Positions 21,437-29,880 of a stretch of 31,092 bases of DNA are shown one piece after another. The notes under the pieces are model-generated. The model saw only the letters and a list, made by a program, of their open reading frames with translations, did not search any database and was not told where the DNA came from. The stretch covers positions 1 to 31,092 of IMG/VR virus record IMGVR_UViG_3300025769_000516; one strand, written 5' to 3'. Position numbers and translations under genes: made by a program. Source of the stretch: a virus. The number at the start of each line of letters is the position of its first letter. Positions within the stretch are counted from its first letter, which is position 1.

Positions 21437-21771
21437 GACGGGAAGTAAAGGTCATAAGCTGGATCTTTCTCTTTCTCTGTTCGCGGGTCTTCGTAGGTAA
21501 TGCCCGTCCCAACCTCCTTCCACTCAAAGAAATTAGCAGAGGTCTCGATAGCGATATACACTATAATGTTTGTAGTTCCTGTCGGCACGGTGAAAATCAT
21601 CTGACCCTCCCATTGAGGGTTGTAATACACTATTTCAAGGACTCCGTCGACGGAGGTAACCTCGTAAAGCGGAGGAGGTCCTTGTGTCTCTATAATAGGA
21701 CACGCGACAAAAGGAGTATCAGCCTTCCTGATAGTCGGGCCCGCATCGATAATGGGGTTGTTTATTGCCAT
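21427..21771 (-). CDS. Small beta-rich tail-region protein, 114 aa
   Basis: ATG at 21771, sharing a base with the upstream stop (TGATG). MAINNPIIDAGPTIRKADTP, then beta strands (YEVTSVDGVLEIVYYNPQWE, MIFTVPTGTTNIIVYIAIET) and a charged end. The N-terminus echoes that of the 70-residue neighbour (MAIN). Probably a small virion subunit; no family recognised. Its stop lies within the promoter-like element of the next gene. Confidence 0.6.
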   Translation of the reverse strand: MAINNPIIDAGPTIRKADTPFVACPIIETQGPPPLYEVTSVDGVLEIVYYNPQWEGQMIFTVPTGTTNIIVYIAIETSANFFEWKEVGTGITYEDPRTEKEKDPAYDLYFPSAS

Positions 21772-21983
21772 CAGACTGGGAGGAATCTAAGTCCAGAAGC
21801 TGAAACGACGTAAAGACTTACCTGATCTGTCGCCGCATTGTAGTAGGCGTACAGCTTCCCGGGTGGAAGCGCTACGTCAAGAACCTTGTCAGGCCCTGGC
21901 GGCCTTTGTACTAGGATCTCTACAGTCGTATCGGTATTCTCTGTGACCGATTTCCCTCCGAGAGATGATCTATTGATAGCCAT
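21771..21983 (-). CDS. Small beta-rich protein, 70 aa
   Basis: ATG at 21983, two bases after the upstream stop. MAINRSSLGGKSVTENTDTT, then VEILVQRPPG and LYAYYNAATDQVSLYVVSAS: short beta-rich domain, no membrane helix. Part of a tightly packed four-gene run (22992-21427). Function unknown; a small tail or fibre accessory is likely from context. Confidence 0.6.
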   Translation of the reverse strand: MAINRSSLGGKSVTENTDTTVEILVQRPPGPDKVLDVALPPGKLYAYYNAATDQVSLYVVSASGLRFLPV

Positions 21984-21985
21984 GA

Positions 21986-22249
21986 TTAGAATTTGCTGTA
22001 GTAAATGCCGTTAGCGAAACTGAGCTCAACCTCGGTTCCTGCGGGGATGGAAATAAAACCAATCGGCTTCGTGTTGTAGTCCTTGTTGTTGTATCTGACG
22101 ACACCTTCTCCGCTATCCCCAAGCCTAACCCAGCTCCCCGTAACGCTGCCGACGAAGTCCCCTTTAACAGTTGTGTCAGATGCCCTGAACTCAAGGTCCA
22201 CTAGCCTGTTGGAGGTGCTTATAGCTTTAAGCTGATCCTGCATGGCCAT
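21986..22249 (-). CDS. Small beta-rich protein, 87 aa
   Basis: I choose the ATG at 22249 (MAMQDQLKAISTSNRLVDLE), two bases after the stop of the upstream gene; the longer in-frame start would run back through that gene. The body is beta-rich (KGDFVGSVTGSWVRLGDSGE, GFISIPAGTEVELSFANGIY). The VRYNNKDYNTKPIG stretch suggests a small barrel. A second in-frame ATG lies at 22243. Function unknown. Confidence 0.6.
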   Translation of the reverse strand: MAMQDQLKAISTSNRLVDLEFRASDTTVKGDFVGSVTGSWVRLGDSGEGVVRYNNKDYNTKPIGFISIPAGTEVELSFANGIYYSKF

Positions 22250-22251
22250 GA

Positions 22252-22992
22252 TCAATTCCCAGTAAAGAATCCGAACTGCTTGAGGTTCCAATAGAAGACA
22301 GCCTCGTTGCCACCTGACAAGACGACAGGAGAGGTTGTTGCAGCTACGCACAAGATCTGCCCTGCGTTCGACGGAGCGTAAGTGGTGCCTACCGTAAAGC
22401 CGAGACCACCCGCGCCAGCAGTAACAGCCCCTAAACCAGCCAAGACACCTTCAGAAATTCCTAACGTATCCCCTGGAGCGTAGTTGTATCCAGACCTTCC
22501 TAAGGTAAGAGCATAGTCAGTGCTAGTAGCGCCGCTATTGCTGATCGTTAAGTCTGCAGTCAAGCCTACGCCACTGCCGCTGGTGATGTCGATAGGGATA
22601 TTGGTATAGGTCCCGTCGACCCCGGCTGTCGGAGCGGACCCAACGGAACCCAGTGTCAGTACGTTTCCAGTACTCCAGACGACAACAGCATGAGAGAAAT
22701 CCATCTGGGTCGCTCCTCCATCATGAGCGAAGATGGTAGCCTTTTGCTCCAGCCCCACCCCGTCGTCAGCGTAAGTACTTACGTCGCCTGAGATATAGTT
22801 AAAAGTCTGTCGCTGGTAACCAGCAGTACCTGCAACCACCTCGAAGGATAGGAAGTTGGCATCATCGGTGAAACCTGGTTCGTAGACCGTGCCTGGCGCG
22901 TTGATCAGGCGACCCTCAAAATATTGATCGACAAAACGATTGGTGACCTGAGCGGTCACTTCATCGCTCGAGATATGGGCGGTGATTGCCAT
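22252..22992 (-). CDS. Beta-rich virion protein with GYxxGD domain, 246 aa
   Basis: The ATG at 22992 (MAITAHISSDEVTAQVTNRF) is preferred to the in-frame ATG at 23013, because it restores the usual distance to the promoter-like element. The central part is beta-rich (YTNIPIDITSGSGVGLTADL) and contains TLGRSGYNYAPGDTLGIS at about residues 165-182, the GxGYxxGD motif of a domain common in cyanophage structural proteins. The same domain type appears in the open stretch after the tail tube stop. Likely a tail or baseplate decoration protein. Confidence 0.65.
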   Translation of the reverse strand: MAITAHISSDEVTAQVTNRFVDQYFEGRLINAPGTVYEPGFTDDANFLSFEVVAGTAGYQRQTFNYISGDVSTYADDGVGLEQKATIFAHDGGATQMDFSHAVVVWSTGNVLTLGSVGSAPTAGVDGTYTNIPIDITSGSGVGLTADLTISNSGATSTDYALTLGRSGYNYAPGDTLGISEGVLAGLGAVTAGAGGLGFTVGTTYAPSNAGQILCVAATTSPVVLSGGNEAVFYWNLKQFGFFTGN

Positions 22993-23013
22993 TTGTGGTT
23001 TCTCAGAATCCAC

Positions 23014-23023
23014 GTAGGATTCC
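23014..23023 (-). promoter_or_regulatory. GGNATNCTAC element before 246-aa gene
   Basis: GGAATCCTAC, 21 bases before the ATG at 22992, just after the stop of the 756-residue gene. It lies within a near-palindrome, TAGGAATCCTA. Confidence 0.45.
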
Positions 23024-23031
23024 TATCGGTG

Positions 23032-25302
23032 TTAAGCAAACAGGTCTTCTGTTACAATGGTCGCGCCGACGACAATGAGGTTGCCGTTATCCTCCAGGGG
23101 AACACTGCCGTTGCTTTCCGTCTCCAGCAGATCCCCCGGCCCGACGACAACGCCTGTGACCATAATGCCAGTCATAAGCTGAGGCGTCTCGTTGTAAGAG
23201 GCGGGAAGGGAGGGGATCACCCCGTCATTGCCAAAGGTCACTGCGTTTACCGCTGTACCAAAATGAACGTCCACTTTCCAGGCAAATGCCCCGCTGTCGA
23301 CGGAAGTCTCGCCGTCAATGGCTGGAGGCACTACATCTGTAGCTGGTCCTCCGCCACTCCCCATGTCAGGTCGAGAATCCCCCCGAAGGTTTTTGGGTAG
23401 CGTTACGGATCCATTAGAGGCCCCAAGCCAAATTCCATTAGTAACAAAGGCACTCTCGTCTGTCCCTACGCCCCAGGTCGTGGCATCCATCCTCATCGCG
23501 AGAACCCTGTTCTTGGAAGCGTCGTAGTAACGGAAGGGCATTCCTGGACGCCAGTTGGTCGAGACGTCACTCCTCAGGCCTTCTGCTATCTGCAGTCCAA
23601 AACTGTCTCCCTTAATAAAACGCTCAAGGTAGTTACTGTAAGCAGCCACAGTGGAATCGATCTCGGACTGGTCGGAGAAAAGCAGTGGAACAGGGATCTG
23701 CTCTTGGGCGATGTAAGGGCCAGTCTCGGAGGGAGTGCTCGTGTATCTGCCTGAAAACAGTACGATGCTAGTGCTTTTCTCCTCTGTCGAGGTGGTAGCA
23801 CTATTGACTCGGTCGGGAGCGATCTCAACAGTAGCACTTGTAGTAGACCTCCTGATCTGAGTAGTTACGATACCATTTAGAGCGTCGATGTTACCAGACA
23901 GTCCAGTACCTCTCGCGGTAGCAACGCTTTGATAAGTGACGTCTTTTTGTACGTTGGAGGATCCTTCCTGATAGTAGGTAGTATCTACCCTGCTAACCCT
24001 AAACAATTGATTTGGAGAAAGGCGCTGAAAATCCTGAGGCACGCCGTTCCTCATGCCAGAGCGCCAGTCACTGGGTTGCGCCGCCGAGAGAGTCGTAGAA
24101 TAGGTGTCGGTGACTGTTCTGATAAGCTCGTTTGCGCTGCCGTAATAGTTAACCACAGTTGAATAGCCAAGGAGCACCCTCTCCAGTCCTTCCATGGGGC
24201 AGTTGCCGTCAGGAAGGCACCTAACAGCATTGATCGATCGGCAGTAAGCGTAACGGTCGGCGTAGTGCTGTCCATTCGCCTCGATGGCTGGACCGTAGAA
24301 CGCTTGGAACTGTCTAGATACCTGGGCACCAGGCCCGTCGTAGGTAGTGGTCGCAATTTGCTGGCTCGTGACAGGAACGTATGCATTCTCTTGAACTGTG
24401 TCCCAATTCTCCAAGCAAACAAGCGTCCAGTAACCACTCTCGTCTGCTGTCGGAGGCGGCTGATTCCCGCAACCAACAGAGCTGCTTGGCTGTGGTTTTG
24501 TTTTTAGAGTTTCGACCCATACGGGAGTCTTGTATCCGATCTCGCCAGTAAGAACGTTGGTTGTATACCCGTTCCTCCTGAACCTCATGGCAGGATATCT
24601 TGTAAAATAGTAAGAGTCCGTCGTAACAGTATCGACACGACCTTTGCTATCCTCATTCAATCCGTCGGCTGGAACCTGGTAAGAAAGCTCGATAATATCA
24701 GGAACAGCACCTGAGCCCTGAAGAGGGGCTACCGAAGTCGCGGTAACACCCAGGATTGAAATCCACTCCCCAGGAGCAACGCCATCGTATCCGTCTCCGC
24801 TGAAGAATTCTCCAGTAGTTAGAGCCCCTGTGTTGTCCTGGAAGACGTACATACCCTTGGAGGCAAATGCCGCCGAACAGTTAGAGTAGGTCGTCTGGGC
24901 GATATCAAGACTTATAGGCGTTATCGCCACCAGTTCATCAATCTCCTCCGTCAGTGCCATCAGAACCAGCCTGCAGCCCAGCTCGACCTGCAGCTGCTCG
25001 CTCTCGATATCGTAGGACGTCGTGATCACATGAAGATAGCCCCTTGGGTGTCTGTAAGGGGCTCCACCGGGCTCTGTGACGTCTAGAGTTACAACCGTAC
25101 CACGACGAAAATGATCCCTGTCGTAGTCTTCTGTGATCGCTCCTCCTGGCCGAGAGCCGAGTATTAGCGTCCCCGACGTCTGAATACAGCCGTTCTTCAT
25201 GGCTGATTCGTCGGAGACAGTCCACTCCACCATCGAGGAGGTATAATCGATGCCACCTATAGCAAGGGAAGCGACTCTTGTCTGACTAACTAAATACGAC
25301 AT
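23032..25302 (-). CDS. Tail hub/tail-tip protein, 756 aa
   Basis: ATG at 25302, sharing the region next to the stop of the 133-residue gene. Residues 1-130 (RVASLAIGGIDYTSSMVEWT, TSGTLILGSRPG, GTVVTLDVTEPGGAPYRHPR, GYLHVITTSYDIESEQLQVE) have the strand pattern of tail hub proteins, with a small beta-barrel. The middle is long and mixed; residues 560-640 include a helical stretch (DSTVAAYSNYLERFIKGDSF) followed by RPGMPFRYYDASKNRVLAMR. Position after the tape measure and a small distal-tail-like protein supports a hub at the tip of the tail shaft. No peptidase or lysozyme motif was seen. The family name is not assigned. Confidence 0.7.
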   Translation of the reverse strand: MSYLVSQTRVASLAIGGIDYTSSMVEWTVSDESAMKNGCIQTSGTLILGSRPGGAITEDYDRDHFRRGTVVTLDVTEPGGAPYRHPRGYLHVITTSYDIESEQLQVELGCRLVLMALTEEIDELVAITPISLDIAQTTYSNCSAAFASKGMYVFQDNTGALTTGEFFSGDGYDGVAPGEWISILGVTATSVAPLQGSGAVPDIIELSYQVPADGLNEDSKGRVDTVTTDSYYFTRYPAMRFRRNGYTTNVLTGEIGYKTPVWVETLKTKPQPSSSVGCGNQPPPTADESGYWTLVCLENWDTVQENAYVPVTSQQIATTTYDGPGAQVSRQFQAFYGPAIEANGQHYADRYAYCRSINAVRCLPDGNCPMEGLERVLLGYSTVVNYYGSANELIRTVTDTYSTTLSAAQPSDWRSGMRNGVPQDFQRLSPNQLFRVSRVDTTYYQEGSSNVQKDVTYQSVATARGTGLSGNIDALNGIVTTQIRRSTTSATVEIAPDRVNSATTSTEEKSTSIVLFSGRYTSTPSETGPYIAQEQIPVPLLFSDQSEIDSTVAAYSNYLERFIKGDSFGLQIAEGLRSDVSTNWRPGMPFRYYDASKNRVLAMRMDATTWGVGTDESAFVTNGIWLGASNGSVTLPKNLRGDSRPDMGSGGGPATDVVPPAIDGETSVDSGAFAWKVDVHFGTAVNAVTFGNDGVIPSLPASYNETPQLMTGIMVTGVVVGPGDLLETESNGSVPLEDNGNLIVVGATIVTEDLFA

Positions 25303-25303
25303 A

Positions 25304-25705
25304 TCAAACCTCTGTTAGAGCAAAAGAAACAAGCATGAGCTGTGGGCCCATTCTGACGTAAGACGGAGGAGTCGTAATTACCCCGCTAGCTAAAACGGAA
25401 GGCCCAAAAGTATTATCAACAATACCCAAGGCAGCGGGCAGGCCAAGAGCTCTATCAGCATCCCACGCCTGAAACATTTCATCGAAAGAGGCGGCCTCTG
25501 CTTTTGTTACGATGGACGATATTACCCACAGGTACTTCTGCCTGAAAGCTGGTCCGCCAATAATGGAGGTGCCATTCGCAGACTGAGCAAAGAAAGCGCC
25601 CTCTTGATAGGTTCTTGGAAGTGCGTTGTCCCCAAAATTGTCGAATACAAAGTTATAAACGGGTGACCCACCTGAAGGTGTGTATGATACTCCGATCTGG
25701 GACAT
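25304..25705 (-). CDS. Distal-tail-like protein, 133 aa
   Basis: ATG at 25705 (MSQIGVSYTPSGGSPVYNFV). Beta-rich, with QKYLWVISSIVTKAEAASFD and a C-terminal PQLMLVSFALTEV. Size and position between tape measure and hub fit a small distal-tail or hub-linking subunit. One base separates its stop from the start of the hub gene, so the two are probably translated together. No named family recognised. Confidence 0.6.
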   Translation of the reverse strand: MSQIGVSYTPSGGSPVYNFVFDNFGDNALPRTYQEGAFFAQSANGTSIIGGPAFRQKYLWVISSIVTKAEAASFDEMFQAWDADRALGLPAALGIVDNTFGPSVLASGVITTPPSYVRMGPQLMLVSFALTEV

Positions 25706-25724
25706 CTCAGGGGCCTAGCTGGTG

Positions 25725-25734
25725 CTAGGATTCC
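25725..25734 (-). promoter_or_regulatory. GGNATNCTAG element before distal-tail-like gene
   Basis: Exact match, GGAATCCTAG, 19 bases before the ATG at 25705. Its TAG is the stop codon of the 118-residue gene. Confidence 0.5.
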
Positions 25735-26081
25735 GAAGCCCTTAGCCCAGCAAGTCTTTCGTACTTATCCCTGTGCTCCGACTGTGGTCCCAGGACTATC
25801 CTGTGCGCACCCGTCTTCACGGCGTCCCTGAATTCCTCAGAGATCGATGCGAGAGCCTCAAATACCTCGTCATACTGAGACACGAGAATATCTAGCACAT
25901 CCTGGCTAACCTCGTCCAGGATAGCCTCTCTTACCGTGAGATAAAGGTAGGCGAAAGCATTCTCTAGGTCTTCCCCCTCCATCTCATCCCAGTGGCAGTC
26001 AGGGAGGCCAGGCCCAGCCAGGGTTAAAGCATTCTTCCAGAGCAATTCTGCGGTATCCTCTGGTCTCCCAAATTCAAACAT
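25725..26081 (-). CDS. Helical acidic protein following tape measure, 118 aa
   Basis: ATG at 26081 (MFEFGRPEDTAELLWKNALT). Mostly helical and acidic (ENAFAYLYLTVREAILDEVS, QYDEVFEALASISEEFRDAV). Tail assembly chaperones are small, acidic and helical, but usually lie before the tape measure and often involve a frameshift; this gene lies after it and I see no slippery site that links it to a neighbour. A displaced chaperone is possible; otherwise unknown. It follows the tape measure by 17 bases without a terminator. Confidence 0.6.
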   Translation of the reverse strand: MFEFGRPEDTAELLWKNALTLAGPGLPDCHWDEMEGEDLENAFAYLYLTVREAILDEVSQDVLDILVSQYDEVFEALASISEEFRDAVKTGAHRIVLGPQSEHRDKYERLAGLRASES

Positions 26082-26098
26082 AACCTTGTTCTATCTGA

Positions 26099-29000
26099 TC
26101 AATTGTACCGAAGGCGCTTGAGCTTGGCAAGCTGAACCATCATGTCACCAGCTGCCTGCGTGGGATTAATAGCTTGAATGGTTACAGAGTTTTGGACGTG
26201 ATCACCTGTACTATTGTTGATTGTACTGATGGCACGAGCGACTGCATTTCCAGGGCTGACACTGCGAGGCATGTTAACCTCAGTGTTTTGACTCGCCTTG
26301 AGCCCCTTCCAGACGTGAGCAGGAATAACGCTACCGCTAGAAGGGGCCTTCCAACTTCCGAACGCAGGCGCTTTAATCTCTGACATCTTGCCAGAAGCAC
26401 TCAAGAATCCCTCTTTGCCTAGTTCGTTGACGGTATAGGTGGAACCACCAGAAACAGGGCCACCGGCAAAGCGAGCGCCGACTGTACTTGTATTAGATGC
26501 AGTTCTATTGGCCGCATTCGCCATCTCCTGCTTGATCCTAAGGACTTTTTGCAATTGACGGTCCAAGGCACCATTCGTGACAGCGTCAACCGCCCTGCCA
26601 ATCTCCCTCTGCGTGCCGATCTGCTTACTCATTTCCCATTCAATATCTTCGATTTTTTGACGCTCTTTTTCATGAGCCCTTACTAGCTTGTCAATACCTG
26701 CCTCTGCTTTTTTGGTTGCCGCTTCACGCTTAGCCTCTTCATCATCGATCATCCGATCTACCTCGTCCTGGGCCGATTTCTTAGCATCCTGCAGGGCTTG
26801 AACGTCATCCTTCTCGTCCTGAGCGGCTTGTTTCTTCTGTCCAGCAAGTGCTTCAACGGCATCTCTAATTCTATCGAGGGCCGTTTGCTGAGCCTGTTGC
26901 AGCTCTTCGACACGCGCTTTTTCCTCCTCGTCCAGTTTCTTCTTTTCCTCCGCCTGTTTTTTTTCCAGCTGCCTCTTCTCTTCTAGAGCTTTCTTCATCC
27001 GAGCCTGCTGTTGTTTCTCCAGAATTTCCCTCCGCTCCGCCAGCTGCATATTCTCAAGCTCAGCTTTTAGCTCTTGCTTCCTATATGAGTCTGATGTCCT
27101 AGCAATCTGCTTCTTCAACTGCTGTATCTTCATCAGCCTGAGTTCTTCGTTCTCCGGCCCGCTATCAAGGCTGCTCATTTGGGCACTTTGAGATTCCTTT
27201 AGCCTGGATATCTTTTCATCCATCTGCGCCATTTCCTTGCCATGAGCAGCGTCCATCTCGGACTTTAGCTTAGCGTAATAAGATTTGACGTTTGCCAGTT
27301 GAGCCTTATAGAAATCTTTGACCGCAGTCTTTTGCTTGTTCAAAGCATCGATAGATTCCTGAATAGCGCGTTTTTCAGCTTCAGCAGCTCGCTTAACAGC
27401 TTCGATCTTCTGGTCATACACCTGGTCAATGGCGTCTTTTTGACCTTCAAGAGCTTGAATCGACTGATCAATAGCGGCAACTTCCGCATCTTTAGCCGCA
27501 TTGATTTTTTCAATCTTGCGGTCCATCAATTGCTTGTCACGATCAAGTTGTGCCTCCCTGGCTTCTATCATTTTATTCATTTTATCCTGTTCGATAGCTA
27601 GCTCTTTCTCAGCATTCTTCCTCGCGGCTTCGACCTGTCTTGCTAGGATCTCTTCTTTTTTCTTGGCGTATTGTTCTTGCGTTATCTCTCCCTTCTTAAA
27701 TTGAGCGTCTAAGTTTGCTAGCTCATCAGTGTATTTCGCTAGCTCAGACGTAGCTCCAATCGTTTCATCGCTTAGCTTACTCATGCCGTCAATACCTGAG
27801 TCAAAGTTGGCGTTCAACTTTTTAGCCATCTCTTCCAGGCCGTCCAACATGGCTCCAATGCCAGGTATGTTCTTCAGTGCATCATACAGAAACATAATAC
27901 CTTTCACAAGTTGGTCGATAGCTTCCATCAACGCCCCAAACAGGTAGAGTACTGTATTAAGAGCAACCTTAAGAACAACGCCGATAATATGACCCAAGAA
28001 TTTGAAAAGCGCTGCAACCCCAGGCATCTCCGTAGCGACCTTTGTGAACACTTGGACGAAGGCCGCGTAGATCTTCATCAACTCTTTACCAAGAGGGGCC
28101 AGTGCTTTGCCTACCGATTCCAGGCCAATAGACGTCAGCGTCTGCAATTTAGCGTTCAACTGGTTCAGCGTCATTCCACCTTTTTGACCCATCTCCTCGA
28201 TAGCTTTCTGAGTATCACCAATAGAACGCAAGAACTTTACACGAATTTCTTCGTTAATCGCTTCAAATGCTTCCAGGAAAATACCAGAGGTGATCTCACC
28301 TTTCTTCATAGCGCCTTCAAAGTCGGTGATACCCTTGTTTGCGGCAAGCCAGTTCTTTAGTTGACCCCGCAAACCACCGTCAAGTTCAGAGAACTGCTGG
28401 TTAAGTTCTTCTGACTGCAGTTTCCCTTTACCCATGACCTGGGCAAAAGCTTCAATGTATCGACCAGCTTGCTCGGTATTCAAGCCAAGCATGGTAGTTC
28501 TAGCTGAGATCGACTTGATCGCACCTTCTGTGTCCTTTAAACTGCCACCGGACTCAAGGATAGCAGGACCCAGGCGGCGGAAAGCTCCTTCAACTTTGCG
28601 GAGAGAGACGCCATAACTTAGCGCAATATTTCTGGCGGATCCTAGGATAGCGTTTTGAGCTTCAACGCTCTGCCCTAGGCCATCAAAGGTTAGCTTAAGT
28701 GCTTGGATATCTTTGACACGGCCAGTAAGCATGCCGATAGAGCCAGCCAGTGCCGTTATCCCTGCAATGATGGCAGTGACTGCACCAAAAGCACTCTGTA
28801 TAGACTGCCCCAAGCCCTTAATCTTAGCCCCGAATCCCTTTGTGGCATTTCCTGCAGCATGTACTTGCTGGCCCAACCCTGCAACAACGTCTTTTTGCGC
28901 CACCCATTCTTTGTTGACAACTGCAACCATCTTCCCTTGTTTGTCCAGCTCCATGTTGTACTGGCTCATCATAGAAAGCTTTTGGCTTTCATCACGCAGC

Positions 29001-29521
29001 TGGCCTTTAAGGGAGGACAGGGTGCTTACTCTTGCTAGAACACCTTCAAGCCTTTTCGCCTCCTCCGTATGACCTCTCTGGAGTTCTATATTCTTCTTGT
29101 AAGCTGCTGAGTTCTTTGTGAGAATTGAACTCTGCTGTTTAAGCTGATTGATCTTGTCCCTGTGAACAGCCAGCTCTTTCTTAACGGCCAAGGCGGACTG
29201 GCCTTGAATCTTAACCATTTTATTATAGTCGCCGATCATCCCCTTCAAGGCACCGTCAGCCGCCTTTTTTACTTCCCTGAAGCCACCGGAAGCACTGCTT
29301 GTCTCGTAAGTAACCTTAACATCAACGTCTTTATTGGCTTTCTTCAGCTCAGCATCCATCTTCTTGCTGAGGGTGTTAAAGAGGGCGTTGTTGCCTTCCT
29401 TGACAGCTTTTGCCCCCTGCTTGACAAGAGCCTCAATAGCAGCCTCTGCTTGAGTCGCAGACTGGCGATCAACGGTAGGGACTATGACGAAATTGGAGCC
29501 CTTAATAACATCACCAGCCAT
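26099..29521 (-). CDS. Tail tape measure protein, 1140 aa
   Basis: ATG at 29521 (MAGDVIKGSNFVIVPTVDRQ). Residues 100-200 are helical; 228-265 are hydrophobic (GAVTAIIAGITALAGSIGML); 300-390 carry the tape-measure signature, with TMLGLNTEQAGRYIEAFAQV then MGKGKLQSEELNQQF and LRGQL. A second hydrophobic region is at about 500-550 (FKFLGHIIGVVLKVALNTVL). Residues 600-1000 are a very long charged coiled coil rich in Lys, Glu and Gln. The C-terminus is Gly/Ser-rich. It sets tail length and is threaded through the tail tube; at roughly 0.15 nm per residue the tail would be about 170 nm, suiting a long non-contractile tail. It is set apart from the tail tube gene by a terminator. Confidence 0.92.
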   Translation of the reverse strand: MAGDVIKGSNFVIVPTVDRQSATQAEAAIEALVKQGAKAVKEGNNALFNTLSKKMDAELKKANKDVDVKVTYETSSASGGFREVKKAADGALKGMIGDYNKMVKIQGQSALAVKKELAVHRDKINQLKQQSSILTKNSAAYKKNIELQRGHTEEAKRLEGVLARVSTLSSLKGQLRDESQKLSMMSQYNMELDKQGKMVAVVNKEWVAQKDVVAGLGQQVHAAGNATKGFGAKIKGLGQSIQSAFGAVTAIIAGITALAGSIGMLTGRVKDIQALKLTFDGLGQSVEAQNAILGSARNIALSYGVSLRKVEGAFRRLGPAILESGGSLKDTEGAIKSISARTTMLGLNTEQAGRYIEAFAQVMGKGKLQSEELNQQFSELDGGLRGQLKNWLAANKGITDFEGAMKKGEITSGIFLEAFEAINEEIRVKFLRSIGDTQKAIEEMGQKGGMTLNQLNAKLQTLTSIGLESVGKALAPLGKELMKIYAAFVQVFTKVATEMPGVAALFKFLGHIIGVVLKVALNTVLYLFGALMEAIDQLVKGIMFLYDALKNIPGIGAMLDGLEEMAKKLNANFDSGIDGMSKLSDETIGATSELAKYTDELANLDAQFKKGEITQEQYAKKKEEILARQVEAARKNAEKELAIEQDKMNKMIEAREAQLDRDKQLMDRKIEKINAAKDAEVAAIDQSIQALEGQKDAIDQVYDQKIEAVKRAAEAEKRAIQESIDALNKQKTAVKDFYKAQLANVKSYYAKLKSEMDAAHGKEMAQMDEKISRLKESQSAQMSSLDSGPENEELRLMKIQQLKKQIARTSDSYRKQELKAELENMQLAERREILEKQQQARMKKALEEKRQLEKKQAEEKKKLDEEEKARVEELQQAQQTALDRIRDAVEALAGQKKQAAQDEKDDVQALQDAKKSAQDEVDRMIDDEEAKREAATKKAEAGIDKLVRAHEKERQKIEDIEWEMSKQIGTQREIGRAVDAVTNGALDRQLQKVLRIKQEMANAANRTASNTSTVGARFAGGPVSGGSTYTVNELGKEGFLSASGKMSEIKAPAFGSWKAPSSGSVIPAHVWKGLKASQNTEVNMPRSVSPGNAVARAISTINNSTGDHVQNSVTIQAINPTQAAGDMMVQLAKLKRLRYN

Positions 29522-29544
29522 TTTGTTAAGTATCCTCGCTGGCT

Positions 29545-29554
29545 TTAGCTTTCC
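29545..29554 (-). promoter_or_regulatory. GGNANNCTAA variant before tape measure gene
   Basis: GGAAAGCTAA, 23 bases before the ATG at 29521 and directly after the terminator at 29557-29580. Loose match; placement after a terminator is supportive. Confidence 0.3.
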
Positions 29555-29556
29555 AT

Positions 29557-29580
29557 AAAAAAAGGGCTTGTAAGGCCCTT
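29557..29580 (-). terminator. Intrinsic terminator after tail tube unit
   Basis: The minus strand reads AAGGGC, loop, GCCCTT and then TTTTT: a six-pair stem with a good U tract. A T run also follows on the plus strand (29585-29591), so it may work both ways. It lies 37 bases beyond the end of the in-frame stretch after the tail tube stop, which agrees with that stretch being part of the message. Confidence 0.88.
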
Positions 29581-29616
29581 GGTGTTTTTTTGCCGTAAGT
29601 ATCGCGGTTACGGGCT

Positions 29617-29880
29617 TTAGGTAATGGAAAGGACTCTGAAGTGTCCAATTCCCTGTCCTCCGTCCTCGGTGACCTCCACGATGTCGTCAACAGCGAAGCC
29701 AGAACCTCCATCGGTGATTTCGACGGAATCGAGAAGACCAGCGGCTGAAGTAATCGTGGCGGTAGCACCCGAACCATTGCTATCATTGCCAGGGTTGAGT
29801 GTTACCGCGATTCCTGAACCGCGACCATCGAAGGGGTTGTCCGTATTAAACGGATCAACCGTTGCGATGCTTCCAGTCAG
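29617..29880 (-). other. In-frame 87-codon extension after tail tube amber stop
   Basis: From the TAG of the tail tube gene (29883-29881) the same frame continues open for 87 codons to a TAA at 29619-29617. There is no ATG, GTG or TTG in the first 67 codons, so a separate gene is unlikely. The product would begin LTGSIATVDPFNTDNPFDGR, with GSGIAVTLNP and SVEITDGGSGFAVDDIVEVT: a beta-rich domain of the GxGxxxxD type also seen in the 246-residue virion protein. A readthrough of the stop would add this domain to some tube subunits. Nonsense mutation of a formerly longer gene or a sequencing error are the alternatives. Confidence 0.6.

Noticed and set aside
23930-24520. Open frames in other frames within the hub gene
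   Set aside because: Arg/Ser/Leu-rich low-quality sequence, typical of shadow frames of a real gene.
25725-26100. Tail assembly chaperone made by frameshifting
   Set aside because: The 118-residue gene lies after rather than before the tape measure, and I saw no slippery sequence linking two frames.
29526-29786. An 86-codon open frame on the minus strand between tail tube and tape measure
   Set aside because: It lies in another frame from the better open stretch after the tail tube stop, crosses the terminator and has a composition unlike the neighbouring genes.
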